5,307 nt of DNA from Candidatus Pacearchaeota archaeon CG10_big_fil_rev_8_21_14_0_10_32_14 (GTDB lineage Archaea > Nanobdellota > Nanobdellia > Pacearchaeales > GW2011-AR1). The stretch's first letter is position 1, and each line of letters begins with the position of its first letter. The stretch is taken from contig PFCY01000034.1 in assembly GCA_002763085.1 (NCBI GenBank), positions 1 through 5,307 on the forward strand, written 5' to 3'. Positions 5,288 to 5,307 of the stretch are shown here, piece after piece. The notes below the pieces were generated by a model. That model saw nothing but the letters and a program-made list of their open reading frames with translations, did no database searches and was not told the DNA's origin. The position numbers were made by a program, and so were the translations under genes.

Positions 5288-5296
5288 AAAGGAGGT
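5288..5296 (+). promoter_or_regulatory. Strong Shine-Dalgarno sequence
   Basis: AAAGGAGGT ends 5 nt before the ATG at 5302 and contains a full match to the anti-Shine-Dalgarno core. It decides the start of the partial gene at the window edge. None of the other genes in the window has such a site. A TATA-like TTATAAAA at about 5277-5284 is too close to be the promoter of a transcript that includes this site. Confidence 0.75.
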
Positions 5297-5301
5297 TTGA
5301 G

Positions 5302-5307
5302 ATGGGC
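5302..5307 (+). CDS. Start of a rightward gene, cut by the window edge
   Basis: Only ATG GGC (Met-Gly) is present before the window ends. The gene call rests entirely on the excellent Shine-Dalgarno sequence 5 nt upstream. Nothing can be said of the product. It is divergent from the cysteine-rich protein gene and about 100 bp separates the two starts. Confidence 0.6.

Overview
The window is AT-rich, gene-dense DNA that most resembles a DPANN-type archaeon of the Woesearchaeota/Pacearchaeota kind. The case rests on several signs. TATA-like boxes sit about 25-28 nt upstream of several start codons with no Shine-Dalgarno sequence, which implies leaderless mRNAs. The genome is compact, with gaps of 1 and 24 nt inside an operon. 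The RNase HI is short and lacks an extra binding domain, and one small membrane protein carries a TGNAV motif just after its membrane segment. The lineage is inferred; there is no rRNA or other marker gene here.

Layout from left to right: (1) 1-142 is an upstream region with a promoter and a conserved-looking 12-mer. (2) 143-1336 (+) is a carboxynorspermidine/carboxyspermidine decarboxylase (nspC), a PLP enzyme of polyamine synthesis. (3) 1423-2130 (-) is a class I SAM-dependent methyltransferase, convergent with nspC. (4) 2131-2236 is a divergent promoter region containing a 14-bp palindrome. (5) 2237-3467 (+) is a tight three-gene operon: acylphosphatase, a small single-pass membrane-anchored protein of unknown function, and RNase HI. 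(6) 3465-3566 holds two consecutive strong hairpins just after RNase HI. (7) 3675-5201 (-) encodes a large, membrane-anchored, cysteine-rich exported protein that I do not recognise. (8) 5202-5307 is a divergent promoter region ending in a near-perfect Shine-Dalgarno sequence and the first two codons of a rightward gene cut by the window edge.

The genes do not form one obvious pathway. The polyamine enzyme lacks its usual dehydrogenase partner within this window, and the acylphosphatase/RNase HI operon looks like housekeeping. The least explained items are the cysteine-rich surface protein and a 12-bp sequence (TGGGATGAAGCC). That sequence lies in the same orientation and at almost the same distance (44 and 43 nt) upstream of the starts of nspC and of the surface-protein gene, which are 5 kb apart and face each other. 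I see no CRISPR array, insertion sequence, tRNA or rRNA.
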